DNA of 64,000 bases from Isoetes taiwanensis (Eukaryota > Streptophyta > Lycopodiopsida > Isoetales > Isoetaceae), in NCBI GenBank assembly GCA_021234155.1, contig JAJEKV010000124.1, positions 1,428,001 through 1,492,000 on the forward strand. The letters are read 5' to 3'. Shown here in pieces: positions 22,096 to 33,899 of the stretch (position 1 is its first letter; every line of letters starts with the position of its first letter). A program made the translations under genes and the position numbers. Under the pieces are notes generated by a model. The model made no database searches. It saw only the letters and a list, made by a program, of their open reading frames with translations, and had not been told where the DNA came from.

Positions 22096-24430
22096 AACAT
22101 TTCTATTTATAGACCTTGTTACCAATGTTATATTTTACATTAATGTCAACTATTTCAACACCAGTCTCTTACATTTTGTCCCCCTCTTTACCAATGTTAT
22201 GCCATATTTTTTCAGGATTAGTCTCTTGCATTTTGTCACACCTGTTACCAATGTTATGCCAAAATGCCAACTGTTGCAAGTCTGTATTTCGCCCTACTCT
22301 CTGGTTCCCCTGCATGAATGGTCCTTGTAAAGCAACTCTTACCTAACATTTGTGTTATTTGGTCAAATAGATTCAAGCATATGAGCTTGTGCATGCCATT
22401 CAAGGCAATACAAAGAGTAGCATCGCTATATGCACCAATTGAATATCTTTATCAAACATACTACATGTGCTTTGATTTACTTCTACAAATTTATTCTCAT
22501 CGCTTAACTGCTCGTTGAAAATGTTTTATATTGGATTGATTCTATGTGAACACATAGCCCTGGATGGATATATGCCGGCTCACAAGTCTCAACATAAATT
22601 GACATATATATTATCATCATCATTGTAGGAGTTTGTGCATGCCATTGAAGGCAATAAAAACAACAATAACACTGCAATATCAACCAAGTAAATATCAATA
22701 TCAAAATACTACTGTGTGCGCTATAATTTACTTCTATACACATTTGTTCCGATATATGCTGGCTCACAAGTTTCAACATAAATGAGCTTCCACAAGGTAA
22801 AATGGTGAAACATGTCCCTTTGTCCATTAAACCGAAGGCACATGATCTATATACACATACGAAAAAAGGAAACAAGGAAAAGGACTCAACCAATCAGGCA
22901 CAAGAACTAGTTGATCAACAACATAGGCACAAGAACTAGCTGATCAACAACATCTGTTCAAGTCATCTATTGATTTTAATGATGAAGAAATGTACAACCT
23001 GTAGATTATCACAGTTTATTTACCAGTTCCATATGAGAAGAGAATATGTTAATACATTTGAGCCGTTTCAAAAATAGCATGCTACCTGAGCCACAGAGCA
23101 ATCCAAACACATTACGCAACATTATATATGACTAAATAAAGAAAAAATGTGTTGTGTAAGAGTCTGCAACAGCACTAAATCAGGTTGCGTACATCAGGAA
23201 TAAGTATTAGGCTTTATCAAGCATGTGCACAGACTACCAAAGCATGCATAAAGCATGCATAATGATAATTCTTTCATAAATGAAGCCACTAGATATCAAA
23301 ATAACACTACCAAATTGCATGCACAACCAGTCCATAATATTTTTTTCTAATTATTATTTTTTCCCTCAAATATTCCAGTTTAGAACTAGACTTCCCCATT
23401 CCTTATTTACTATCTGCCCTGTACCTATTATATATAGCACCCAAAGAGCATTTACATTTCAGCCCATCAAGTCTTTTAACTTTATAACAAAGTCTAGCCC
23501 TTACTTTCCTGCTAAATTGTAGAACAAAAAATATATAATTACTTATCCCTGTAATTTCCACCCATTGTCATATCCTCCATCTGTCCTGCTCCCTAGTCTA
23601 AACCCATTGTCATATCCTCCATCTGTCCTGCTCCCTACATAGCACTAATAGCATAGTTTATTACCCTCAAATCACTATAACTTGCCTCTTTATACTGAAT
23701 CTCCAATTTGTCCCTAGTATTCATCAGCCCTCCAAGACAACACTGAATCAAGTTTTAATACAACCTGTCTTAACTGGTTCTCTTTTTACCATCCATCATT
23801 TAAACAGACCCATATTCGCCATATTCCAAGCCTACTTTTAATTTTAACAGTATTCAGCCATATTCAAAGCCTACTCTTAACATGACAACTAACCTGAATA
23901 TTGTGGCTCCCAGTATTCTGCGCTCTCATTTGATAAATCGTGGTCCTGTATTGCCTTAAGCAGAAGCTATTATTTAAGAAATTCTTTTGCCTTTCGCCAT
24001 CATGCAAGCAGTTTCTGAGCCCCTGTGTTGAGCAGATAAATGCAACGGCCAAATGCTATATTCTTGTGAGAGAACTTGGGACTGGTGAAACCGGCTACAA
24101 ATTTCTAAAATCATCTCCCCTTTCGGCCTCTCAAGATGCAAAATGGAAACTGGGTCGCTGCTAGACCCGGAAGATTATTCTTGTGCTGACATCTGTCATC
24201 CCTCAATATCCCGGAATGGAAGTTGGGGTAGGCATTCCGCTGTTCCGGTGATGAACAGGTCGATTCAATCCATCGATTCAACAGCAGCAGCAGGTAAACT
24301 TCTTGCTCCCAGTTTCCATTTTGTAGGGGAATGGCGAAGAACGCCTTTTTAAAACCGGTCCCCCTCGCCATGTTCCGGCCGCCTTGGAAAGGCAGCATTC
24401 CCCTATACAACATGTCTTGAAATGGGATGC
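22096..24430. other. No assignable gene; two small repeats
   Basis: 23560-23640 holds a tandem pair of ACCCATTGTCATATCCTCC-type units of about 41-48 bp. 24139-24154 (CAAAATGGAAACTGGG) and 24308-24323 are a perfect 16-bp inverted pair. The open frames in between have no family signature. Confidence 0.4.
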
Positions 24431-24840
24431 GGCAAACTCTAGCAGTTCTGAAGCTTGCCATTTAGGGCTTTAGGGCTTCGTAGAGCCAGTACGAAAAAAT
24501 TGGCAATAGCTTCAAACGAGGAGGCTCCTCCAGGCGATGTAGGGCTACACCAATGGAACAATGGATCAATCTTTCGTGAGCCAATGGAAGGCTATACCAA
24601 TGTCATTGAAAAAATCCAAGTCGGTGCAAACTGCCGCTTTCACAGACAGGCCGGTTGTCGTCTCATGGTCGCCAACAGCAGATTTGAAGTTCTTTCCTGA
24701 TCGAATGCCTATTTTATCTAATCCGGTAGCAGGAGCATCCTTGTTGTCTCTGTTCTAAAAGCTCCAAGTGAAGTATAGCAGGAGCATCCTTGACGAATTT
24801 GTCTCTGTTCTAAAAGCTCTAAGTGAAGTGAAAAGGATGA
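24431..24840 (+). other. Unrecognised open frames, followed by a 52-bp tandem repeat
   Basis: Two overlapping plus-strand frames (24455-24700 and 24561-24758) read without stops for 65-81 codons. Neither has a motif I recognise. 24730-24835 repeats AGCAGGAGCATCCTTG ... TCTCTGTTCTAAAAGCTC twice. Confidence 0.3.
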
Positions 24841-25104
24841 AAACTAGCATCAATGGCCCTGTCTCCTCCTAACTGCGTCCAACATGGAAGAAGGGGATCC
24901 GCCATAAATGTAGTTGATCTGTGGGAGCTCAAGCAAAACGCCATCCGCACAGTAGCAAGGGCGCAGGAGCTCGATGGAGCTTGGCTATGGCGGTGCAGGG
25001 CTTGATTTACACGTGTCGGCCGCGGGTGAGGCAGAACCCAGAAAAATTAGCTATGAAAAAATAAAAATTCAAAATTGGATGTATGTTTATATATGGTTTG
25101 ATAA

Positions 25105-25370
25105 ATGAAGGTGAAAGAGTGACTTTCTAAGCAAGATGAGATAAGAAGAGTGACTTGCTCTGCAAAAGAAGCTGCTGCTAAAAAATGTCCACAACACTTT
25201 TACCTTTACATGTGCATTTGTCCACAACACTTTTACCTCTACATACGCAGTGGACAACACTTTTACCTCTACATATGTGTAGTGGACAACACTTTTACCT
25301 GTATACATGTATTTGTCCACAACACTTTCAATTCTACATGTGCGTTTGCTAGTATCTGAAATTTTTCTTA
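25105..25370. repeat. Third copy of the 290-bp array unit
   Basis: Same unit and orientation as 21471-22045, with at least five CAACACTTTTACC repeats. The two sites bracket 22.1-25.1 kb as direct repeats. Confidence 0.75.
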
Positions 25371-25725
25371 TCTCTTTGAACCATCATCCAATTAAATTGG
25401 GATTATGTCAACTCCAAAATCACGCCAACCTGCTATTGTCTTCTAGGGGGTTTTTGTTTTTTTTTAATCTTTTTTTTTGGACTTCAAAAATAACATAAGG
25501 TTGCGATTCACGTGTGACGTTTCATATGCGAATTGAAATATGCAAAAATGAAGAGCAAGTTGCTAACATAGATGAGACCAAAATTGCTTGCTCGATAGAT
25601 GATAAAATTAGGTTTGATAATAACAGATTGCATTATTTATATGAGGCAATTCCGGACTTCGAAATTATCGATACATGGCACAAATATCATACAAAAATAT
25701 CATATATTCCAATAAAACATTAAGG

Positions 25726-26916
25726 GATCAATCCATGCTTTTCCACGTATTTAACAAGGTGTGGTTCCATGTCACCCGTTCTATCCAGTTAAGGTATGAA
25801 TCTAACACTTCACCCACCGTCATCCCCATAGCCAAATTATGCATAATAGACACAAATTTCACGAGAAAATCATCACGTGCATAAAGTTTTTGGATCGTAA
25901 GATGGTGGATTCAGGGGCTGCGTTTGATTGTAGAAGCATTTGAGAGCATCATCATCCACTATGATTATATCATCCTTATTCTCGATACCAAGTTCGGTCC
26001 ATCATGTTACTCAAGTGTTTGATGAAGATAGGCTTGCTGTTGGATCCTTGGGATTAGTGAACTTCACACATTTGTTCTCGATCCCAAAAGGTCAACCAAT
26101 GTCTACGCATTTCCCCAGTGCCTCCAAAGTATCCTTGATGTTCCTTAGTTCCATGGATGACCAAATACCAACTTCGAAATAACCCAATGCCTCATCTAGC
26201 ATCTCCTTCAAGTGCGTGCGGATAGATCCACTTGGTGTTTGATTCTACCGGTGTCCGATGAAACCCATCTCTAGCCACTTTATTTTTCTAAAAGTCTTGC
26301 AAAGGACTCCGTTTAGGTCGAATACCACAATCTTCTTAGAAACGCAATGGAAGGCTGAAACATCAAACATGTATCCGGTCGACCAAGATCACGATAACAC
26401 AAACAATACAAAGCGCCAAGGCGTGATTTGAAATAGTCATAACCAAATCGCTTCGGCGATTTAGTTTGACAACGAAAAATAATCAAAGCACGCCTGGCGC
26501 GATTTAATTAAAGGTAATACAAATTAAATCCGCGCGTGGCGGCGATTTAAATGGCAAGGCCATACCTATCATCTTGGGTTTATTTGCCGTCGTCGGGCCA
26601 TTCTCCCCTTAAGCCACCCTTAATCTTCGTCTTCTTACGACTGTTAGAATTGTTATTTTCTATTAGTTCATTTGCGTCCTTCACAAGTGACATTATTTTA
26701 CTATTGATTTGGCAAGCGTGTGAATCACTAGAGCCGCCTTTTGCCTTTTTGGTTTCCACAAATTATTTCATTGTTAACCTGAATCTACTCTATTGTTGCT
26801 TGCATCACCCATATTAATGTGGGCAAGGATATTCCCTAAGTTCGCCGCCATCCACGATTACTTTGAGCAGCCGGTTTAACAGCTATTTGTTCATTATTGC
26901 TTTCCTTATCGGTCAT
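25726..26916 (-). pseudogene. FCP1/HAD-type phosphatase-like gene, decayed
   Basis: A putative first exon (ATG at 26916; TDKESNNEQIAVKPAAQSN, later NELIENNNSNSRKKTKIKGG) is followed by an intron (about 26560-26370) that contains CACGCC-type palindromes. A second exon from about 26369 reads KKIVVFDLNGVLCKTF (HAD motif I, D-L-N-G), EVGIWSSMELRN (motif II Ser, in the FCP1 'WSS' form) and DDIIIVDDDALKCF (motif IV acidic pair). A later frame (25726-25880) gives the C-terminal helices. At least six in-frame stops and one frame change are present. In FCP1-like enzymes the first Asp forms the phospho-intermediate. The substrate of this family is unknown. It is on the same strand as, and next to, the ParB-like gene. 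Confidence 0.6.
26405..26545. repeat. CACGCC/GGCGTG palindromes in the HAD-like gene's intron
   Basis: Degenerate copies lie near 26413 (GCGCCAAGGCGTGATTTGAA), 26440, 26492 (CACGCCTGGCGCGATTT) and 26531. The downstream GATTT(G)AAAT context matches the larger cluster at 28.6-28.9 kb. Confidence 0.7.
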
Positions 26917-28610
26917 AGATTACTAGTTCCCTCACCGAAACAACGTCCACTTTCGGGTGGACAAGTCTACGAGACTTTTGATTCTTGATGATTTCGGGTT
27001 GCCATAAGGGTCTTTAGGAGATTTGGCAAGCACATGCATGAGGAATGGTTCAAGAAAGTCTTTGGCCCGCTCATCACTCACAAAGCGGTGACATCTTCTT
27101 GCACCCATAAGAGCCTCTCGGGCAATATAACCTCCAACATGAAGCTCCAAGCGGGGTTGTATCAATTGGAGCAAATGCCTCGGCGAGGTAAGCACCATAG
27201 GCGGGGGAAATCCATTTTTTATTTAAGGGGCCCTTCTCCTTAGTTTGTAGCTCGTGCTTGATTTCCCCACTTAGGAGGGGTCCCATCCTCATCCTCTTGA
27301 CTCATCCTGTTTACGATTGATCCTCGATCCGTATGAAAGAATATAGTTCTTAAGTCCGGATCATCTAGAAGAAAACATTCCCATGCACTTTTGCTATTGT
27401 CACCCTTGGCCTTAGCAATATCATATTCCTCGTCGGCAAACATGGATATCATAATAAAGATCACATGTGCCATCTTCCGCTCGTTCGCGACTCATTATCC
27501 TTAACATCATATATTAGGCATCCCTCCCTAATAACTTTGAGGCACTCGGATCATGAGCGGCCGGATAGTGCATCTTGGATGTGACTCACCAAGGACAAAC
27601 GATGACAATAGTGAAGGACCTCTCGGTTGTCAATCCTATACACGGTGGTAAAGAAGCTCTTGTAGTCCTTACGGTTCATGCCCATATCTCCTCTCCCACC
27701 CTATTTGTCAACACAAAGAGTGATATATTTTTAAGGCCGGTTGATTACGGCAAGAGACCTTTGTACCCAATGGAGACCGAATATTGGATGGTGTCTTCTT
27801 CTCCGATAATCTTCTTCACAAGCGCCACTTTTCTTCTCAACTCGGCCCGTACCTTAGGGGGTAGAGTCTCCTTATGTTTTGTATTTTTAGCCTTCCAATT
27901 CTTTAGGAAGTCCTTTGACCAGAATACAAACTTCTTGATGTCATCATTCTTGACCTTGTATTTGTCCGAAGAATCCAATTTCGGATAATGCCACATCCCC
28001 CGATAGCCTTTGTAACTTCGGCTCCCTACACCGACTTCATTGTCATTACATCCTTCACATGATTTTGGCACTCAACGAAGGACATCCTATCCTTAGTGAA
28101 AGCACTCTTCTTGTATAAGACTTCCTTCTTTAAGCACCGGTCTAAAACCCAAATGGTCTCGGCGGTCGTCTAGCCTCTCGAGTCTTTCTCATCTCGGTCA
28201 CATTCAAGTCAAAGATGCTTACATCAACGGGGAGGCACCCTACCCATAGTATCTGGCGGCTTCCCTTGTGCATAAAGCGTCCCGAATTCATTCCACTTGA
28301 TCCATAACGCCTCCTTACAAAACACAATCTTATACGAAGTCTGTTGGTCCCGACCGCTAGATGAGCTTTTCGAAAAGGATCTCGCAATGTCATCACCACC
28401 TTTTTCTTTGATTTTCTTGCGGTCTTCTTCTTCTCAGATAATTGTATGCCGCGACGAGTCCGCTCCAAAGACTTGAATGCCTCGGACTTTGACCATACGC
28501 CCCGGTGGGCAATGGGCAGCCATATTCCACCCACTGTTGACGGGCGTGGCGCAGTTGTTCCACGTATGGACTGCAATAGTACAGACATTGAATCAGTATC
28601 ATAGAATAGA

Positions 28611-28925
28611 AACACGCCGGGCGCGATTTGAATAGAAAAGATCAACCTCAAAGCACGCCTGGCATGAAATGAATTAAATACCAATGCAATTCACGCCAGG
28701 CGTGCTTTCGAATCGGTTGAATTCATGCCAGGCGTGATTTCAAATGAATTGAAATCACGCCAGGCGTGCTTTCAAATCAAATCAATTCACGCCAGGCGTG
28801 CTTTAACAATTCACGCCTGGCCTGAATTGGTTTGATTTGAAAGCATCTGGCGTGATTTGGTTTCGATCATTGAGAAATCACGCTTTGGCGTGAATTGGTT
28901 ACATTTGAATGAACGCCTGGCGTGA
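28611..28925. promoter_or_regulatory. Cluster of ten CACGCCWGGCGTG palindromes inside intron 2
   Basis: Perfect 13-mers start at 28692, 28756 and 28788. Near-matches lie at about 28615, 28655, 28724, 28811, 28848, 28881 and 28911. Spacing is about 30 bp (roughly three helical turns), with AAATC/TTTCAAAT flanks repeated. They sit in the intron directly behind the exon for the ParB-like motif. A regular array of palindromes suggests protein-binding sites; the binding partner is inferred, not shown. Confidence 0.75.
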
Positions 28926-30149
28926 ATATGAAAGTGCTAACATCCTAATACAGTTAGTTACCTTTTGTATAGAAATGTCTTCCCCATTTCATTCAAAGTT
29001 GCACTAATCTCAGCCAAATCTGCAGGTGAAGTATTGGCATCCAAGATACGACACCTCCTATACGCATAGTGATTGTAGAACGCGTTTTGGCCTGTTTGTT
29101 CTGCCTGCCTAATGAGGGCCTTCTGTGCCTCAACAGAATGCTGCCCGTCGATGACGACGAATTTAATGTTATCCTTTAACATTACGTCCTCGAAGTTCGT
29201 CCACTCAGCGGGCTTGTTCGAGATCATATCCCAAGGTAACACATCCGCTGGCATAGGCATTTGACCTGGATTACTAATCATGCTCTGAACAATCTCCATG
29301 GCATGTGCTGGATCATATCTTCTGCTAACATAAATGGAGCTTGGTGAACTGATGAGGGACTTCACATGGATCGCAAAAGTTTCCTTAAGACCCAATGGAT
29401 AATGGTCAGAGTATTTATTCAGCTTGTTCATGGCCTCTAGCTGCGCCACCCTGTCCTGTTCATTCTAAAAAACAGAAGCCTCCATGCCTTCGACAACTGC
29501 AGGTTGAACATCCCTCCCTAGATCTAGGACCCTCCTAGAAGCTTTCAAGTCAGCTAATTCCCTAGCTTGCTGCACATAGTGACTTGCTGTCGGGTTAGTG
29601 AACATGCCTCTACGCACAGCTGTAACCCCTTGGCATATAGATATTGGCGTAAATGCTACATTGGTTGGCCAACCATATTTAAAACATGTCTCACCGTTCA
29701 CATCTGTCTTCATGAACGTATCCTTGTATGCAGTAGCTCTACAGTGAGTTAGTCTGAGCAGATCTTTCTTTTGCTTATGTGTAATCTCCAAGAGCAATTT
29801 GCAGTTGGTGTCGTCCTCTTCCTCACATGAGATTAGGATCCCTTGTTTGGCCATCTTGTCTGCTTTCTTTTTCCTCGAGAAGAGAGTTAAGTCGAGCTTG
29901 CCATTTGTCTTGGCAAGGTCAACGTACCACTCGGCACCCTCGCCCATTTCCTCTTGGGGCAAAGCGGGGATCGATGGTTGCTATAAGAATCGGCCCTTCA
30001 TCATCTAAGGTGAGATCATATGGTACGCATCCGGGTCGTCCCGCCCTTGCTTTCTTGGCAGGATTAGAACCCGAATTATTAGGGGTTTTCTTCCTCTTGG
30101 GCACTGCAAAAGAAGATGAGCACTTTTTAGAGTACTTTTGAGAACAAGA

Positions 30150-30235
30150 GATCACGCTTGGCGTGACCTAAATTAGTACAAATCACGCTTGGCCTGTTGG
30201 TAGCTCCTATTATTGACCATGCTATGCGTGAATTT
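30150..30235. repeat. Palindromes in intron 1 of the ParB-like gene
   Basis: TCACGCTTGGCGTGA (30152), TCACGCTTGGCCTG (30182) and a half site at 30227 (ATGCGTGAATTTG) belong to the same family as the 28.6-kb cluster. Confidence 0.7.
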
Positions 30236-30672
30236 GAAACTAAATTAGTTTGCATCCACATTTTAAGCTACATACCCTTTATGAATCCATATTTCACACT
30301 ATTTAACCTCATTGAACATTGCTATCTCCAACTGTCTAACACTGCTACATTTTATAAAACAGAGGAAAATTATGTTCTACAAAACGGACAATCAGAGCAT
30401 TAACTGATGGTAATACTTAAAATTCATGCAAAGCATAATAACTCAAACTCATGCAAAGCATATTAACTAAAGGCAAGGAAATATCTCAAATTCATGCAAG
30501 CATAATACTCTCCACACAGTGTGTATTCTGTGGCAAATTAAATACCTTGAATAGGGTTCTGTGTATTCTGATCAACGTCCTCCGAAACTTGAGAAGAGCC
30601 GGGTTTAGAGATTCCTCTTCTACCGCTTCCTCTGCCCCATCCGCCTCGACCTCGATTCGCTTTAGAAGACAT

Positions 30673-31410
30673 CTCCGGAGTCGCCTAGTAACAGAGTCGG
30701 AAGGTCGCTCGGATACGCGCTCGAGCTGCTCGAAGAAATAGCATTTTCTACCTGCATGAGAGAAATTTGAATTTCAAGAAAACACAAAATGCAGTTTCGA
30801 AATATTCTTGACACATGCAAATAATAATGACGAAGACCCGTCCGCCGACTTCTTTCATTAAGTTTTTAAAAACCAATCTACCCAAAATGTATCCCGCCAA
30901 ATTTATCCCGCCTAAACGTAGTTAACCTAATCTTTCTTCTAATTCGAATTTTTTCCGACCGCCTGTGATTTCAGAGCGCCTGTGATTTCATAGCGCCTGT
31001 GATTTCATAGCGCCTGTGAATTCTAATTCCATAGCGCCTGTGATTTCGAGAACTCAAATCAGCTTCTCAAGAATGGCTACAGAATTCTGGTACTCATCTC
31101 ATTCCTATAGCTTGAACATTAATTTCCAATAGTAGGTGTCTCGAATAGCAATTTTTCGCGATTAATCGAAGATGAATGTTTCATGTTAACTACAAATCGA
31201 AAAAGGAAAGTAAGATTATGCAAGATCGACTCTATCGATCCGGACCGCAAACCGTCATGGAATTCGCCGAGGGATAAGTATGCCCGAAGTTCTGATGATT
31301 AATCACGCTGCGCTATGGATGAAGCTTTACCTCGCAGACACCCCCTGGGGATACGATTGGAGAAAGTGTTGGAACATTTGTTGCATGGCCAAGAAACCGC
31401 TTAAAAAAGG
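30673..31410. other. 5' flank of the ParB-like gene
   Basis: Contains three spaced copies of AGCGCCTGTGATTTCA near 30974-31050. No ORF is supported. A promoter should lie here but no TATA box can be chosen with confidence. Confidence 0.35.
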
Positions 31411-31499
31411 TATGTAACATGTATTACATTGTAGAAATATAGAAGTAGACAAAATTTGTTGTATTCATTGGAAAAAGTTTACAATTGTATATAATCTGG

Positions 31500-32136
31500 A
31501 TAAACCGGACAAAATCCCGGACTCTTGTTTCAAGCCCGGTCTCATCGAGTAGCGGGGCTATCGATACTCCCATTTCCATAGCCGGGCATAGTGAACCGAT
31601 CGGGTAAAACCCCAAAGAAAACCCCGTGCTCTAGCTCCACCTCCCCGCCGCTCCACCTCCACCTCCTCGCTCCTCCTCCCGCTCCATTGGTTGAACCTCC
31701 AATGCATCATTATCTGCCTCTGCGGTAATGGTTCCATTGGTTGAGCCATCTCCATTGCATCGTTATACCGCCTGTGGTAGTGGTTCGTGTTTGGGGCATC
31801 CGGGCATAGAGGCTAACCACTAAGAAACGCAGCTCCTCATTTTGAATCTCGAGGCGACGGATCACGAGATTCACTCTCGATCAATGCATGTACTGCATTC
31901 TCGAAGTGATTAGATAAGAGGGCCAGCCTCCGTGCGATTGCAAGGGCCCCAGAGCCCAGATCTATCAGGTACTCCAGGGGTTGCAAGACTGGTGCTCAAA
32001 TAGGGGCTGGTGCTCGGCTGCGCTTCAACCGGACCGAGATTGGAGCCAAACCGAGCCGGGCTGTGTGATTCTTGGCCCAAATGTAATTCCAATGCATCTT
32101 CGTCACCAACCGGGTGATTAATGTAACTTGGCATCT
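31500..32136 (-). pseudogene. Fragmentary coiled-coil-like gene of the same element
   Basis: From 32134 the frame reads PSYINHPVGDEDALELHLGQ, shifts to LLSNHFENAVHALIE, then RRLEIQNEELRFLVVSLYAR (coiled-coil-like heptads) and ends in a Gln/Met/Arg-rich tail (31755-31558). The start at 32134 is preceded by a splice-acceptor-like TTGATAG, and the upstream 'intron' carries palindromes. I cannot assign a family. Because strand, decay and palindromes match the neighbours, I treat it as part of the 25.7-34.4 kb element. Confidence 0.35.
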
Positions 32137-32165
32137 ATCAATAGGAAGTGAGCAGAGTATCAGTA

Positions 32166-32545
32166 TTCACGCCTGGCGTGTTATATTTATTTATTTATAT
32201 AAACTTAGAAACTAAGAGACACGCTCGGCGTGTTTAGCGTAAAAGTTGAAACTAGGGATAAAATTGTTTGCACGCTCAGCGTGTAAACTGCTATTAGGAA
32301 AAACTATACAGCAGGCGTGCATTCGTGAGAGAGGAAAAAAAAGCATGCAGATAGATAAGTAAATAGATAAAGGCCAGGCAATTATTTACATGCGTAATTG
32401 CCTGGCCTTTATCTGTTTACTTATCTATCTGTACAGTTTTTTTTTCTCCCTCTCTGCTGAATGCACACCGAGCATGTATTCATGTTGAAGGCTAAGGTTA
32501 GCATGAAACACGCTTAGCGTGTTTCAAATATTACTTTCGCGTGTT
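32166..32545. repeat. Palindrome group CACGCCTGGCGTG and variants
   Basis: A perfect site lies at 32167. Variants lie at 32221 (CACGCTCGGCGTG), 32273 (CACGCTCAGCGTG) and 32511 (CACGCTTAGCGTG), with half sites at 32313 and 32539. The middle bases vary while the outer CACGC/GCGTG arms are kept. Confidence 0.75.
32348..32431. ncRNA. Long hairpin, 37-bp arms, 10-nt loop; small-RNA precursor or MITE
   Basis: Arms 32348-32384 and 32395-32431 pair with a single mismatch (core AAAGGCCAGGCAATTA). The outer flanks (AGAGAGGAAAAAAAA and TTTTTTTTTCTCCCTCTCT) extend partial pairing to about 60 bp. The short loop and near-perfect stem would suit a Dicer substrate. A small foldback transposon is equally possible. 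Confidence 0.5.
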
Positions 32546-33110
32546 TCAGATATTATCTTTCAGATTTTTCTAATGCTTTCTACTACACTTATTCATAATA
32601 GAAACTTGCATGCAATAGCATGATTAATTCAGGAAGAGAAACTCAAGAATTTACTCGAAACAAAAAGAAGCAGATGAAGTTTATAAAAAACTATTCTGGT
32701 TTTCATAAACATCATCTGCTTCCTTTGCCTCGAGCAAATGCAAAAGCTTGTCTTCTTGGATTAAACCTGCCATTGAGATGCAACTTAAAACTAAATGAAA
32801 ACTAACCTTGAGTTCTGAGGCTGGAAGGATTCGAAGAACGGAGGACTATGCTTGTGGTTTTAATTCCGAGGCTTTTCGATTCGCAGACCTTAGTCCTCAG
32901 CTTTTGGTTTTAATTCTGAGCCTCCGATGTCCTCTGCTACAGATGCTACAGAACAAAAGGCGGAGTCTTTTAGTAAGTTAGGAATTGCCGAAACCAAACA
33001 TCTAACATTGCTGAATATAAATCTGCTCACCAAGATTTCAGGAGGGCGGATCCAAACACAGCAATGAGGTTAAACCGCAAATCGTATGAAGGAAGGAAGA
33101 AAATGTAGGA
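32546..33110. other. No assignable gene
   Basis: A plus-strand 61-codon frame (32620-32805) lacks features. On the minus strand this is transcript space downstream of the 33.13-kb TATA module, but I find no convincing exon. Confidence 0.35.
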
Positions 33111-33111
33111 A

Positions 33112-33290
33112 CTTTAAGAGCATGAAATGGATTTATATAGGCATAATTAGAAATAAGTTAGCGTGAATAATTGATTGCTTGAATTAACACGCCTGGCGTA
33201 CGGTCTTCCCGCCAGACATGACATGTATATGGTATATATGGAGAATATTGCATTTCATGCAATAAATTCTCACAGCATTTTATTCCATTT
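33112..33290 (-). promoter_or_regulatory. Minus-strand promoter module, copy 2
   Basis: TATATAAAT on the minus strand (plus 33131-33139) lies about 50 bp from an ACGCCTGGCGT palindrome (33188). The module repeats 34272-34425: GGATTTATATAGG, AATTAGAAAT, TTAGCGTGAATAATT, the palindrome, TTCCCGCCAG and AATAAATTCTCAC occur in the same order. Confidence 0.55.
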
Positions 33291-33858
33291 ATTGCATTCG
33301 AAAAAATAGAATTTAGAAATTTTATATAGGCTAAATTAAAAATGATTTTTAAGGCAAAATTATCAAGGCTAAAAAATGACTTGTAAGGTTGGGGAATTGT
33401 TTTAGGTCGTATAGGAAAATTTCCTATGGTTACTGTGATGAATCAGAGATTTCTCATGTGGTTGATTTATAGTGTTCCCGAGACTTTGTTGAGACAAAAT
33501 TTGCAGATACAAAATTTTAGAGATAACAGCTTGGAGACAAAATAATTGGAGAAAACAGTTGGATTTAATTCAAATAATTTTATGTACAGAAAAACTGTTC
33601 GAAGAACACTGTTTGAAGAAAATTTTATGACGAAAACTGTTTGATTTCATTCATAAGAGGAGAATGTACAGATGCCCGAAGGCTTGTAAGCAGCTGCCCG
33701 AAGGCTTTTCACAAAATTACAGGAAAAAAATGCCCGGAGGCGTGTCCAAAGCTTCTGTAAGCAACAAAAAAAAAGGGCCCGGGATCTCGGATGATCATTG
33801 ATCTTCCACGTCTCGCAACAAAGAAGAAAAAGAAAGGTGTTAGAAAAGAAAGAAAGGT

Positions 33859-33889
<31 letters not shown>
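33859..33889. repeat. Poly(A) tract of about 30 bases
   Basis: An uninterrupted A run in the plus strand, equal to a T run at the end of the minus-strand acidic/basic gene. Confidence 0.9.
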
Positions 33890-33893
<4 letters not shown>

Positions 33894-33899
33894 GACATG

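Larger units (their letters stand above)
26932..30672 (-). pseudogene. ParB-like 'DGQH' protein of a mobile element, spliced, decayed
   Basis: Exon 1 (30672-30546) is basic and RGG-rich (SSKANRGRGGWGRGSGRRG). Intron 1 is 30545-30104. Exon 2 (30103-28962) opens with VPKRKKTPNNSGSNPAKKAR (nuclear-localisation-like), has one frame break near 29970 and one in-frame TAG at 29467, and holds IYVSRRYDPAHAMEIVQSM, NPGQMPMP and FVVIDGQHSVEAQKALI. Intron 2 is 28961-28571. Exon 3 starts 28570 (PYVEQLRHARQQWVEYG) and continues through several frame shifts (ALWIKWNEFGTLYAQGKPP, KKFVFWSKDFLKNWK) to a stop at 26932. The VIDGQHSxEAxKAL stretch resembles ParB/sulfiredoxin-fold box II ('DGxHRxxA'), which in ParB binds nucleotide near the palindromic site. 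ParB-like is inference from this motif. Introns 1 and 2 carry the 13-bp palindromes. Confidence 0.55.

Noticed and set aside
24111-24461. 116-codon minus-strand frame
   Set aside because: No family motif, no splice partners, and it spans an inverted repeat; probably chance.
28611-28925. Palindrome array as a CRISPR
   Set aside because: Eukaryotic context, palindromes of 13 bp with degenerate copies, similar rather than unique spacers, no cas genes.
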